Positions 44,306-54,990 of a stretch of DNA of 64,000 nt are shown piece after piece. The position numbers were made by a program, and so were the translations under genes. Position 1 is the first letter of the stretch; each line of letters begins with the position of its first letter. Below the pieces are notes generated by a model. That model ran no database searches, had not been told where the DNA came from, and was given only the letters and a program-made list of their open reading frames with translations. This DNA is from Schistocephalus solidus (Eukaryota > Platyhelminthes > Cestoda > Diphyllobothriidea > Diphyllobothriidae), in the NCBI GenBank assembly GCA_017591395.1, contig WEDG01003466.1, positions 17,405 to 81,404 of the forward strand. The letters run 5' to 3'.

Positions 44306-46885
44306 ACACCAAGAAGAGACCCCGTAACCGATGATTACCTGCTAGAGGAGCTTGAAAAGATTGCTACACGGTTGGATATCCTGATCATGGGTGACTTAAA
44401 TGTGCCTCACATCGACTAGAGCTCGACCTGCGCACATAGTTCTGATCTAGCCTTTGACGGTTGTCTTCTGAGCACGAGGCTAAAGCTACTTCTCACACAG
44501 CACGTCACTTTTCTAACAAGGGTGTGCAAAGGACAACAGGCCAATTGCCTGGGCCTAGTTCTCACGAAGTCGCAGGACAGCATCGACGAAGTGTCATGTC
44601 TACCACCACTAGGTCAAAGTGACCACGTGGTACTGAGATCTTAGTACTCACTATTTTCTATACCAGCAAGACCCAAAACAATCAGAAGAAATATATGGCA
44701 AGGCGATTTTGGTGGAATGAGGGCCGAACTCATGCGCACTCAGTGGGAACCTTTATTCTTTGGAAACATAACCGAGGACTGGGAAACGTTCCGGGACATA
44801 CTGCACAGGCTCATCGAAAATCACTGTCCGATTGTAAGAAAAAGGTAAACCAACACACCGCGATGGCTTACGCAGGCCTTACAAATCGAAGTTAACAAAA
44901 AAACGGAGATTGTGGAAAAAATCGCTTACAGACGGAACTCCTGAATCTCTAAATGCGTACAAAATGCAGAGAAATCGGGTCAAAGGCCTTATTGTTAGAA
45001 CAAGACAGGCTTTCAAAGTGGACCTGCTGAACCGGGCCACCATGAACCCAAAACTGTTTTACGGTTACCTCGGGCAGAATACACGGAACAAGGATCCGAT
45101 ACACCTGCTGAGGACCGCCGAGGGTATGGACCTTACTGAGGACGGTGCGAAGGCTGATCATCTTTCGGAATTTTTCCAGTCTGTTTTTACAAAGGAAACG
45201 AGATACGATTACCCTACCGATGGCTTCGAAGTGGATACAATAGTCGAGACTGTTCATTTCACCGAGAATACTGTCCTCAAGGAACTTTTGTGGTTAAAGG
45301 AATCTAAGTCACCGGGTCCCGATGAAGTACCTGCCAAGCTGTTGAAAGAGCTCGCGAGATAGTTGGCAAAACCACTCTCGACGCTTTTCCAAACATCCTT
45401 ACAGACCGGAAGTCTACCAGCCGACTGGAAAACTACATGGATTACGCCGCTGTATAAGGGTGGAAGCCGGGTCTCTGCAAAAAATTATCGACCGGTCAGC
45501 CTAAATTCAGTTTGCTGCAAAATCATGGAAAAAATAGTTACAGTAGATTGCTTAACTCATGAAATCTCATTGTTTTTACAAGAAAGGGCCTCTTACGCGA
45601 ACACAGTCCATGCTGCGTATCCAAAAGTTTTAAACACGCAAAGAAACGACCGTTCTTATAAAGAAGGCCTTGATTGTTTTGTAAATTAATATTTAGTGAC
45701 ATAAAAATAATTAATTTTCACTAAAAACCTGAATTTAAGATAAGAGCAACCAAATAAGGCTTAATATAAGTGTTCATAAGGAGAAAGGGGGCATAAAAAT
45801 GGGAAAATAATGTAAAAAAGAATCAAATGTACAAGATCAGTACTTTGTCAACTGTCCTTTTGCATTTATAACAGCACAAAGTCTGACATGGAGGTAGCCA
45901 GGTAGTAAAATGCACACATACAAGAAGGTTTGGTCCAGAAAGAGTAATAACGTAGGAAAACTCCTGGAAATCAAGTAACTTCGGATTTTGCCCATTTTCG
46001 CCCAGTAAAGCCTTCAATAAATAGAACTAAACTGAACTATTTTTTCGTAAATAGCTTTTTGTGCCTAAGATCAGTACAAAAAACAAAATTAAAAACCTCA
46101 AATGTGTGCCAAGCGACAACCTTAAATTTTAGGCATCACATTTCATGAGTTAGGCAATCTACTGTAAGCAACAACTAATGCAGTTCCTAGAACATAATAA
46201 TCTGCTATCCAAGGTCCAGCACGGTTTCTGTAGAGGTAGATCCTGCGTCAAAAATTCGCTCTACTGTTTATAACGTTGGATTGAGGCGGTCGATAGAGGA
46301 AATACGGTGCACGCAGTCTATATCGACTTCAAAAAGGCTTTTGATAGCATGCCGCACCACCACCTTCTTTATAAACTCAACCGCATAGGAGTAAGAGATA
46401 GACTTCTGACGTGGATAGAAAACTTCTTAACTGGCCGCTCGCAAGCTGTCCATATCAGCAACAAACAGTCGACCAATTTAAAACTTGTGAGCGGTGTTCT
46501 CCAAGGCTCTGTTCTCTTCCGTTCTGATGGCGTCCACGGACTCTGAATCCTGTGCCGGACTTCATGCTGAAGGCAATACTGCTGGCTCTGCAGTCCGTAA
46601 TCGGGTTATTCCTCAGTCAACAGCGAGCAGCCGTTCACCGGTATACATGCTGCCAGTACAGAAAACCAGATCCACAACACTGAAAGAAGAAGTACTACAC
46701 CCTGCACCTGTGTCAACACTTCCCTGTCCTGAACTCTAATCCGTTCAATAAGCTGCAGTTTTTCTCCTGAAATCACTTTAAAGAACGATCAGGAGTTTTT
46801 TCACTGTCAGCTCGACCCCATACTGTATATCCCTTTTGACCTTGCCTGTAAACTGGCAATAAAAAATTAAAGTAAAATAAAAATA
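44306..46885 (+). mobile_element. CR1/Jockey-like LINE split by a MITE
   Basis: Endonuclease end: LDILIMGDLNVPHID (GDLN intact), LGQSDHVVL. Linker: RNIWQGDFGGMRAELM region, QRNRVKGLIVRTRQAFKVDL. RT: LKESKSPGPDEVPAKLLKEL, WITPLYKGGSRVSAKNYRPV, SLNSVCCKIMEKIV, then the MITE, then VYIDFKKAFDSMPHHHLLYK, IGVRDRLLTWIENFLTGRSQ, GVLQGSV. The part with YADD is deleted. The 3' UTR runs to an A-rich tail near 46,885 (CTGGCAATAAAAAATTAAAG). Related to, but not the same as, the LINE at 31.35-33.1 kb. Confidence 0.7.
45541..46164 (+). mobile_element. Tc1/mariner-type MITE with TA target duplication
   Basis: 624 bp with terminal inverted repeats CAGTAGATTGC-T-TAACTCATG (45541 on) and its inverse with one mismatch (46137-46164), flanked by TA on both sides (45539-45540 and 46165-46166). 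The CAGT start and TA duplication are those of Tc1/mariner elements. No transposase frame is present. It interrupts the RT of the CR1-like LINE between IMEKIV and the 'QHGF' motif. Confidence 0.75.
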
Positions 46886-47766
46886 GTTAGCGATGTTTTG
46901 AAATTAATTGTGAACTACAAAATAGGCAGTGAAAAAGAAACAACGTTGGCGAAATAACAATAGGACAAGAAGGATCAAGCGAGAGAGTACTTGCATATAT
47001 AAATCCGCAGACTACCAGCCATTGACTGCTAATGAATACCGAATCATTATCTATCTCTGCTTCACCATCGCTAACCAAAGCTTATCACGAATTTTACACA
47101 GTGTGCTCACAGCAGCGGTGACCTCACGTGGACAAGTCTAAAGTGAGACTGGGTTTGCAGCATTTAGCGACCTCTCTCCCTCATCCACTTTGTCTGACGG
47201 TACGAAGAGGTCCACCGTGTGCTCCATAGCATGGTGGTGCTGGGACGGTGGCTTTATCGGTAGGTATTTTTCATTAAAGGATACTTGCGCTGCATCCTTC
47301 GCACACTTCATCTTCCCTCAACCACCTGTGCCCGTCCCATTTGCCTCCACGGAATGACAGTGTGCATACGACCAGAGGTGGTCAGAGGCACAGTGGATTT
47401 ATTAAAAAACATTCAACTTATACTTACCACACACAGCCCACAGCCACCACAGCAATACCAGACTTACATTATGGCTGCTCCAATCCAATATTTTCTTTAG
47501 AGTTCTAAAAGCAAGGCTAATAATTCGCTATTACAGCCGAGCTCTCAGTTATAAGAACGAGCAAGTTATCCCATCAGTTGCTAATCCTCAAAGCGTTAGA
47601 TTCAAGGACTTGAGATAGATAAATAGATTCCCATGTGTCGATCTAACACTGTCTTCTCTCATGCACCAGTTCACTGTTCCAACACCCTTGCTAACTGATG
47701 GGGTGAGTGGGTGCACTGGTTTACGCGGCCTAAGACGTAGTAGTAGTAGTTAGCGATGTTAGTAGC
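46886..47766. other. LINE B 3' UTR scrap (46884-46935, minus), else nothing recognised
   Basis: 46884-46935 on the minus strand matches LINE B 3' UTR (CACTGCCTATTTTGTAGTTC, CATCGCTAACTA). The rest, including 47,140-47,740, shows no motif; frames at 46929-47141 and 47285-47500 are not recognised. Confidence 0.45.
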
Positions 47767-47830
47767 GTATTATTAGACGTGCGTATTATTAGACGTGCGT
47801 ATTATTAGACGTGTTATTACAAGACGTGCG
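47767..47830. repeat. Short tandem repeat, 16-bp unit, about 3 copies
   Basis: Unit GTATTATTAGACGTGC repeated nearly perfectly, followed by a partial copy GTTATTACAAGACGTGC. A (TAG)n run lies just before it (about 47,744-47,757). Confidence 0.8.
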
Positions 47831-47849
47831 ACCTCATTGATGTCTCTCA

Positions 47850-49066
47850 TTGACTCATTTTTACTCGAAGACTATTTTCTCTTCCTGGATCCCGTATCTC
47901 TTATACTGATAAATGCCAGTAAGCAAACATAAAATTTCTGTGGGTAAGAAGACTCGAAGCCGGTCTCTGCTTCCTGTTTCACGTTAACTCTAGCCCAAAT
48001 CTACCACGAATTAACGCTCTCACTCCGGTAGATCGACCCTATGCCACTCGTAATTCCTCCATGATCAGGTCACCACCCCTTTAGCTTCAAAACGAACCGT
48101 TCTCAGTTTTGAGCCTCCAAATATGCTTTTATATGGAATAATCTTCCACAGGAAATTAGGTTGTCGTCTACATTAGCTATTTTCAAAACTAAATTACGCA
48201 AACATTTAATTTCGGAAGATATAAAGTCCTTAGTGTCTGTTTCCTTCCCAAACTCGCAACTTTTGGATTTTGAAAAGGATCCTCCTGGTATTTGAGGCAG
48301 CTCCCTTAAATATTATGTTGATCTCTAAAACTATTTCCATCATCCTCTGCAGATTCAATCTTTGCATTCACTTTTTCGTCCCCTCCTTTTAAACAAGCAT
48401 CGCCAACTCTTGGCAACCTTGACACTTTCCTCCAATTTTGCAACCCTGATGATTGTCTCCAGGGTCAGTTGATAATCGAGGCGGGTTCTGATGGTTTCGC
48501 ATCTTTGATTGGTGGACTATGCAGTCAGCAAGGTCGCATCTGGATGATGATCTCGTGACCTCTACTGTCCCCTCTTCGTTTTCGAACCTGTTGTCCACGA
48601 TGAGTTCCTCCTTTCTCACCTCCACTGGTGGTTATAAACAGTAGCTATGACTGCTATATTATCTCTCACCGACAAGGAGCGTTCCGAACCCTCATACGTT
48701 GTCAGCAACATCACAATACTATTCCATTGCATCTAGCTATTAATTTTTAGTGAAGCAGTTTTTTTCCTAGTTTTCTTTTAAATTGGCGGCTCGCCGAACT
48801 CCGCCTCCGATTTAACCGTATGAGTTTTTTTAAATGCTTCTTTTCTAGTTCACCGTGTATGCCGAAGATTGTTGACTATTGTTTTAAAGATGGCAAATCG
48901 TTCTGAACCGGGTATGCCTACCATACCACTCATTTCTGCTGTTCATATGGCTGCTCACATAGTGCAGCAACTATCCACTTTTTATTTATTTTAACCAAGA
49001 TACTAAGTTTGCAATGATGGGGCCCTCTGGGCCTTTAATATACAATTTATTTATTTATTTTCTTGA
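47850..49066 (+). mobile_element. LINE A variant, 3' part, with antisense gag-like segment
   Basis: ORF2 C-terminal relic (47,870-48,200: ATTTTCTCTTCCTGGATCCC, TCTGTGGGTAAGAAGACTCG, CTCACTCCGGTAGATCGACC), then about 420 bp not found in LINE A (48,190-48,610) that includes an antisense gag-like segment (48,600-48,390), then the common 3' UTR (GATGAGTTCCTCCTTTCTCA to GGGCCTTTAATATACAATTT) and an ATTT tail at 49,047-49,062. Confidence 0.65.
48389..48610 (-). pseudogene. Gag-like segment captured in LINE A variant
   Basis: On the minus strand: RSSSRCDLADCIVHQSK followed, after a small frame break, by an R-T-R-L-D-Y-Q-L-T-L-E-T-I-I-type pattern and AKLEESVKVAK-like residues. Gag proteins of Ty3/Gypsy elements have a comparable 'LRD.IV.G..d..iR.rLl....LTle.ai.ia...E.a' stretch. 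The parallel copy at 43,930-44,070 reads more cleanly. Assignment to gag is by pattern only. Confidence 0.4.
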
Positions 49067-49744
49067 GAGGCCACTGCGCGGTCTAAATCGCCAACTATCG
49101 TTGACCACTCGATCCCCGCGACGGTGCAGTGCAGCCTGCATGCTTGTCAGGGGGAGTTGGGATTCAGGAGACAGAGAGACAAATAGTAAGCAAAACTCGT
49201 CGTTCATTCACTAAAGAAAAAATATATAAATTACCAGGTGACAATGATAGGGTAAATGTGTCCAATTAAAACTGGACAGCCATTATGGAGGTGCATCGAC
49301 CCAACTCTGTGCCCATGCTGAACGCCAAACCTCGTGCGTCTACATGCACGTGCTCACCAGTGGCTGTCTGGCCCTTGACAATCCTGGCTGTCCACACCGG
49401 CCAAGTATCTTCAAGGCTGACTCACACCTTACCGCGCTGGATGCCCTGTGACGACCGCACGGTCTCACAGAGACTTGGGAACGTCGCAGACGCGGCGGCT
49501 GGACGTGTCCTCGTCTGGCAGCCAACTTTATCTAAACCCTTATACGATAGTTTTGTACAGAAAAAACTATCCTCCCAAGTGGCGTCCTTCTTCTTATCTC
49601 CTTATACGGAACATGGCCAGAAAGTCGTAGCGACTAGGGCCTCCCCTACCAACTTAGCTTGCTGCGATATAAGGGACCTTAACGTGATCCAATCACGCAA
49701 CCTTCTAATTTAAACTGCCTACCTAGTTCAACTTTCTGGCCTGT
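49067..49744. other. Possible gag region of the Gypsy element, not recognised
   Basis: Lies between the LINE tail and the zinc motif of the Gypsy element. A 142-residue frame at 49285-49713 and opposing frames are open, but I cannot see capsid motifs, and no 5' LTR matching 53,223-53,565 is present. Confidence 0.3.
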
Positions 49745-49959
49745 CCATTCATCATCGTCTCGTCCCACCTCAGCCGACACCTGCTGGTATCACATTACCT
49801 TCGATGCCAAAGCCCGTTGCTGCATCTCTCCCTGCTCTTTCGTCTCCCAGCAGAGCAAATGAGTAAAACGCGTCAGCCCGAGGGTCAATAAGACCAACAT
49901 CACTGAAGTCACCACTCCTGGACGTACCTTTTACAACTGCAACAGCAAGAGTGGCAGAT

Positions 49960-52000
49960 GTTTTCTGGTTCATAATGGTGCTCAACTGAGTGCCATCCCT
50001 CCCACAACAGCCGACCATCGATGCCCCAATCCTGGCCTCTTCCTTAAGGCCGTCAGCACCTCACCAATTACCACCTTCGGTAACCGCTACCTCTCCCTGG
50101 TTCTCGGTCTCTGGCAGGTCTTCACTAGGGTCTTTGACGTTGCTGACATCCCTGTGCAATGCTCGGTGCAGATTTCCACACTGCTTTCGATCTTATGTTA
50201 GACTGCCGCCACTCCCGTTTACACGACGAAACATTCAAGTTGGCCATCTGAGGTTCCCATTCTTCCGAGGTGTTCCGCCAACTAGCCATCCTGGACCCTG
50301 AACCTGATAGTCTATTTCGGCCGCTCCTTGGCAAACCCCCTGGACTCACCCGTCCCAACTGCAGCTTCTGTCTCTGCAGCATCTGTTCCTCTGTATAATG
50401 CACTTAATTTTACGTTACAAATAGGGTACTAAAGGCCCATGCCTATTCCCCCTAATAAATTGAATTTAAATGAATCTGTACCCCAACGCACGACGTTATT
50501 CACAACATCTGAATGGCTGCTCCTTCTGTGTTTTATTGGCCTCACCGTCTTGTGCCTGCACCACTGACTGCCAACAAGTCCGAGTTAGACCACATGCTTC
50601 AAATGGGTATCATCCGTAAATCAGAAATGCCATGGGTCTCGCATCTCCACATGGTTCCAAAAGACCGCCACTTGGTGACTGGCGCCCCTGTGATAACTAT
50701 CGGACCTTGAATAATGTCACCATCCCTGACCGCTACCCTGCTCCGCATCTTCAGGACTTTGCCAGTGTTCTTTACGGAAAGTCGATGTTTTCGAAAATCG
50801 TCTTGGTTCGGGCCTTTCACCAAGTCCCTTTAGCCCCAAAGGACGTTCCAAATACAGCCGTTACCACAATCTTTGACCTCTTTGAGTTCCTGCGTATGCC
50901 TTTCAGACACTGCACCGCCTCCAAAACTTTCCAGAGATTCGTAGATAGAATGTTTCATGGTTTATTCTTTGTCTACGCCTATATTGACGACAGATTAATG
51001 GCCAGCTCCACCACCGAGGAACATATTGACCGCCTTCAACAATTTAGCGTTGTCATAAACCTATCAAACTCTGTCTACAGTGCGTCTTCTCTACAGTTTC
51101 TTGGACACCTGGTCAACAGAAACGGTATCCATCCTCTCCCTTCGAAGATTGCGACTATTAGTGAGTTCCCATCTCCTTCATCAAAGTGTCAGCTGCAGCG
51201 ATTTCTGGGCATGGTGAATTTCTACAATCGGTTCCTCCCTAACTGTGCCGACACCATTCTGCCACTCACGAATCTCCTCTCTGGTCCTAAACGTTCATTT
51301 GAGCTCACTGCAGACACCCTCGTTGCTTTTGAGGAGGTGAAGGCTGCTCTGGCCGATGCCACTCTCCTGACGCATTCAGCTTCCGATGCTCTCATCTCCC
51401 TCATGGTTGATGCTTCCAGCATTGCACTTGATACAGTTCCTCAGCAGCACCTTGCAGGTTAAGCCCAACCCTAAGCTTTATTCTCCCGAAAGTTAACACC
51501 TACCAGATAGCGCTACAGCACGTTTTGACGGGAGTTGCTTGCTGTCTATCTTGCCATGAAACACTTCCGGCACTTCCTTGAGGGCAGGGACTTCACAGTC
51601 TTCCCGTATCATAAGCACCTTACCTTCGCCCTCAAGTCTTATTCAGATAAAATCAACCCCCGGGAGCTGCGCCAACTGGATTATATCTCGCAGTTCAACT
51701 CAGACATCCACCACATCGACGGAGCACGCAATGAAGTGGCTGGCGCTCTGTCCAGGCACTCCATCACTCCCCTACAGCTTTCTTCTGGGATCGACCTCAC
51801 TGAGATAGCCACTGAACAATGCCGTGTTGGTTCGCCTTGTGACGAGGATGGTTCCGGACTCTTACTCCAGGAGCTACCACTGACTAATGGCTACGGTACT
51901 ATTCTATGCGATATCTCCACTCCATCCCATCGTCCATTTGTACCACCATATTTTCGCAGCAAAGTTTTCTCCTCCCTGCACCCTATCTCACCCTGGGAGT
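49960..52000 (+). pseudogene. Gypsy pol: protease, reverse transcriptase, RNase H
   Basis: Protease: FLVHNGAQLSAIPP, where the catalytic DTGA reads HNGA, so protease is inactive. RT (50,520-51,460): WVSHLHMVPK, NYRTLNNVTIPDRYPAPHLQ, FLRMPFRHCTASKTFQRFVD, VYAYIDDRLMAS with YIDD intact at 50980-50991, LQFLGHLVNRNGIHPLPSKI, LQRFLGMVNFYNRFLPNCAD. RNase H (51,300-51,760): an ALISLMVDASSIALDTVPQQ start (DAS), a stop near 51,460, then LAVYLAMKHFRHFLEGRDF, FPYHKHLTFALKSYSDKINP (TDHKPL worn), LDYISQFNSDIHHIDGARNE. Several single-base frame changes. Confidence 0.8.
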
Positions 52001-52960
52001 AGAGCTACTTACAAGCTAGTTTCTGAACGCATCGTCGGGCCTGAGATGGACAAGGAGTTGAAAGCTTGGACACGGGCTTGTCCCGCCTGTCAACGATGCA
52101 AGGTCCAGCGCAAAAAAAGCCCCCCATCGGCATTTTCCCTGGCCATGGTGCAAGCCTCAGCCATGTTTACCCGGACATTGTTCGCCCCCTGCCTCTGTCT
52201 GATGGCTGTTCCTATCTCCTTATGTGTGTTGATCGATTCACCCGGTGGCCAGAAGCCATCCCTCTGCACGATGTCGCTGCTTCAACGGTGGTCAAAGCGG
52301 TTCTCAGGCGTTGACTGTCATCTTTGGTGCCTCCTCAACTATCACGACTGATCGCGGTGCCCAGTTCGAATCTCACATTTTTGAGTCTCTCCACTCCTTC
52401 GTAGGCTGTACTCGCTTTCGTACGACAGCCTATTACCCCGCTGTCACCGTTATGGTCGAGAGGTTCCACTGCCAGCTGAAGGCCTCCCTACGCGCCAAGG
52501 GCGATACGGAGAACTGGACAGACCATCTCCTCCTGGTCCTTTTAGACATCCGTTCCGCTCTCAAGTCGGACCCTGATATTTCCACTGCTGAACTCGTGTT
52601 TGGCGCCAACTTCCAACTTCCTGGTGGGATGACCACGCCAAATCTTCGTGGTGTGGTTGAGGATCCTACCAACCTCCTACACCACCTCCGGCAATTCATG
52701 CGGACTCTTTCGCCGATTCCGCCCTGGCCATCAGTCTTCGAGTCTTATATTGAGAAAGAAATGACGACCTACTCTCATATCTATCTCCAATGTAATCGAG
52801 TACAGCGGTCATTTGAACCCCATTCCAAGTTGTCTGTCGAGGGACGAAGACCTTCCCCATCCACCGCTAAACTCGCGAGGAGATCATGAGCGTGGATCGT
52901 CTCAAAGCTGCTGTCCCGGACACACCACCGGACGAGCTCTGTGGTCCCCTAACCTCTGGT
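52000..52960 (+). pseudogene. Gypsy integrase
   Basis: Zinc domain: HPGSRATYKLVSERIVGPEM and RACPACQRCK. Core: HVYPDIVRPLPLSDGCSYLL, VDRFTRWPEAIPLHDVAAST, then TTDRGAQFESHIFESLHSFV (second Asp) and YYPAVTVMVERFH (Glu), giving the D,D-35-E triad although the 'ANG' before the Glu helix is worn to TVM. C-terminal: LLVLLDIRSALKSDPDISTA, ELVFGANFQLPG, MSVDRLKAAVPDTPPDELCG. Three frames are needed, so it is not functional. Confidence 0.75.
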
Positions 52961-53208
52961 CCTCCCCCCCTCATCGTTTTTCCCCCCATCCCGCATACTA
53001 CCTCTTCATCTATATCTGCATCCTCATACTGCAACTTCCTCATCATCAACCTACAGCCCACAAGCTGCAAGCCACACTCATTCTTCCCGTGTGCCCCCCA
53101 TATATACCATCTGTAGTGAACGCAATGTGCATTTTCATGATCATTTTGTTACTTATGTTTTTTAGTCATGAACCATGCCCTCAGCGTCCCTGCACGACAC
53201 CTTCGGTC

Positions 53209-53565
53209 TAGCTGGGGGGTACTGTAGCAGCCCGTTCCCACGTGCGCCGCTTAGTTCGCCGCTCTTGGTTGAGGCAGTCGGTTCACGTTATGGCCGGCGC
53301 AGACACTGACTCACACCATCCGTCTTACACTCCTGCTGAGACTACCAGAGTCTTGGTACCATCCTCGCGAGTCCTCGAAACCAATCCACGTGCGGTATTT
53401 CGCTGAATGGGTGCAGGCAACAAATAAAGCACTGAGGTCAAGTGGTCTTAAGAGCGGACACCCACAACCACAAAGGCAATTGGCCTAAGGAGACCGCTAG
53501 CTGCAGCTGTGTGCAGAGCCCCTTGTAAGCTCTTTGCCTCAGTAAAAGCTTGTCCTACCACATTC
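53209..53565 (+). repeat. Polypurine tract and 3' LTR of the Gypsy element
   Basis: The purine-rich AGCTGGGGGGTA (53,209-53,221) is the plus-strand primer site. The LTR starts TGTAGCAGCCCG at about 53,223 and seems to end near 53,565 (TTGTCCTACCACA). The AATAAA at about 53,423 may be its polyadenylation signal. The exact 3' edge is uncertain because no second LTR is available. Confidence 0.6.
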
Positions 53566-54189
53566 GGCTTTCCTGAATTCTTATATGGGAAAACGTCTTG
53601 TGGTTGACCGAAAGACCTCGACAGAGTCTCTATTGCCGTATTGCAGTCCTTTTATAGTAAGGTATCGTGCCCGAAATGATTATACGGAACATTGGTATGG
53701 ACCGATGATATACAGGAAGCCTCAGCACATGGGGAAATGACGTTACAGTAATTAATTAACAGTGAAAGGAGCGCATAACGTCACCCAGATTTTTATAAGT
53801 CAATTGATGGCTCGTTGATTGAGTGGTTGTACTAAAAAGCGAAACAGTGGCAGCAGAAGACAGCATTCCAAGAAAACGTTTAAAATGCACATATGTTGTT
53901 TGAACAACGCAGGAAATATGAAGAAGAAGACCATAAAGACCGAGGGAGAAACTACCTACATCTATAAATCTGCGAGTACGAGCAGCGGCATGTGATAGGA
54001 ATTTAAAAGATGAAGTTGCTAAATTACTTAACTAATTTTAGTGAAACAAATATGGGAGTGAGTGGCATTCAAAAATTAAACTGGGATGATTTATGACTAT
54101 TAATTAAGAGATAATTTTCCTGTTAACATGCAAAGACACGAACAAACCAGCCTCTACTATACATTGCAAGGCCTAACAGAAGGCCTCCT
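53566..54189. other. No gene recognised
   Basis: Intergenic DNA after the LTR. No repeat or coding similarity seen. Confidence 0.35.
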
Positions 54190-54356
54190 CAATTTCCTTC
54201 CACAAAAGACCATTATATCAAATGGGGCTTCTTCCACGGTGCCACAATTTCTTCAAAATCGACTTAAAAGATTACGAAAGCAGCTTAAGAATCCGTCCAT
54301 AAGTTCATTATCAGTCCACTTAAGGACCGCACAAATATTTGTATTAGCTTCATAAA
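54190..54356 (+). mobile_element. LINE A/B ORF2 linker scrap
   Basis: Reads NGASSTVPQFLQNRLKRLRK, then QLKNPSISSLSVHLRTAQIF, matching the linker of LINE A (VPHFILPQLKKLRKQLK... SVHLRIAQIF). Only this part of the LINE is present. Confidence 0.6.
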
Positions 54357-54389
54357 TGAGGATTGCCCAAGATAGGCGTATGTAGTCTC

Positions 54390-54990
54390 TCATGCCTACC
54401 TCAAGGTACACTATCTTCCCCAAGTACGTTCCTTCAACCGCACAGCGTTCCCAGCCTTCATACTTATCAACGTATTTCATTTGCTTAACTAAAGCCCGTG
54501 CGCGAACATCGCAAATGACACTATCGATACGAACAGGTCTAGGGCGATGGTTAAATGAAATTCTAGCCCTCGTTCATGTAGGGAAATTATTTCCTCTACA
54601 AGTCTGTCACACAAGACTTCAAAATTAGATGGCTTAACGTTTCCACAGTAAATGGCAACTGGAAAGACGATACTCACAAAATAACTGACAATACGACCTA
54701 ATATGGGCCAATATTCAGACCTAGACCTCTGATATAGGGATAATCCATCTATAGCTAAATTAACAACTACTTCACCTTCCTCTGCAAACACTTTCTCACT
54801 TTCTACCATGTGGCTGAGTTGTTTTTGCAGTTTAACTGTACTTATTCCCCAGTACCCATAGAGCCTACTTGCAAGGCATGGAAGTCATGGAAACTAGGAG
54901 TTCTATCTCTTCCTCTATTTCTTTAGACAGTTCCTCAATTTCCTTTTCACACAACTTCGCAATTTCCGTTTATATTCGTACTGAAATATG
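54390..54990 (-). pseudogene. CACTA/EnSpm-like transposase fragment
   Basis: Minus strand: VVNLAIDGLSLYQRSRSEYW, PILGRIVSYFVSI, VAIYCGNVKPSNFEVLCDRL, VEEIISLHERGLEFHL, a worn segment, then YEGWERCAVEGTYLGKIVYL. Animal CACTA/EnSpm-like transposases have 'iDGLPLykSs...FWPILG', 'GiycG.sKP.....L.dFv.El..L...G', and 'GyyGCerC...G.y.gr'. The order fits. The 'GCERC' reads GWERC, and ends are missing. Family naming is tentative; it may belong to another transposase group with the same block. Confidence 0.5.

Larger units (their letters stand above)
49745..53565 (+). mobile_element. Ty3/Gypsy LTR retrotransposon (CsRn1-like), 5' LTR not found
   Basis: Gene order gag zinc motif, protease, RT, RNase H, integrase, then polypurine tract and 3' LTR. 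The zinc motif CWYHITFDAKARCCISPCSF (C-x2-H-x7/8-C-x4-C type, 49,780-49,840) is that of the flatworm CsRn1 clade. The integrase follows RNase H as in Ty3/Gypsy. Frameshifts and stops break pol into at least five frames. The absence of a recognisable 5' LTR means TSD and solo-LTR age tests are impossible here. Confidence 0.8.
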
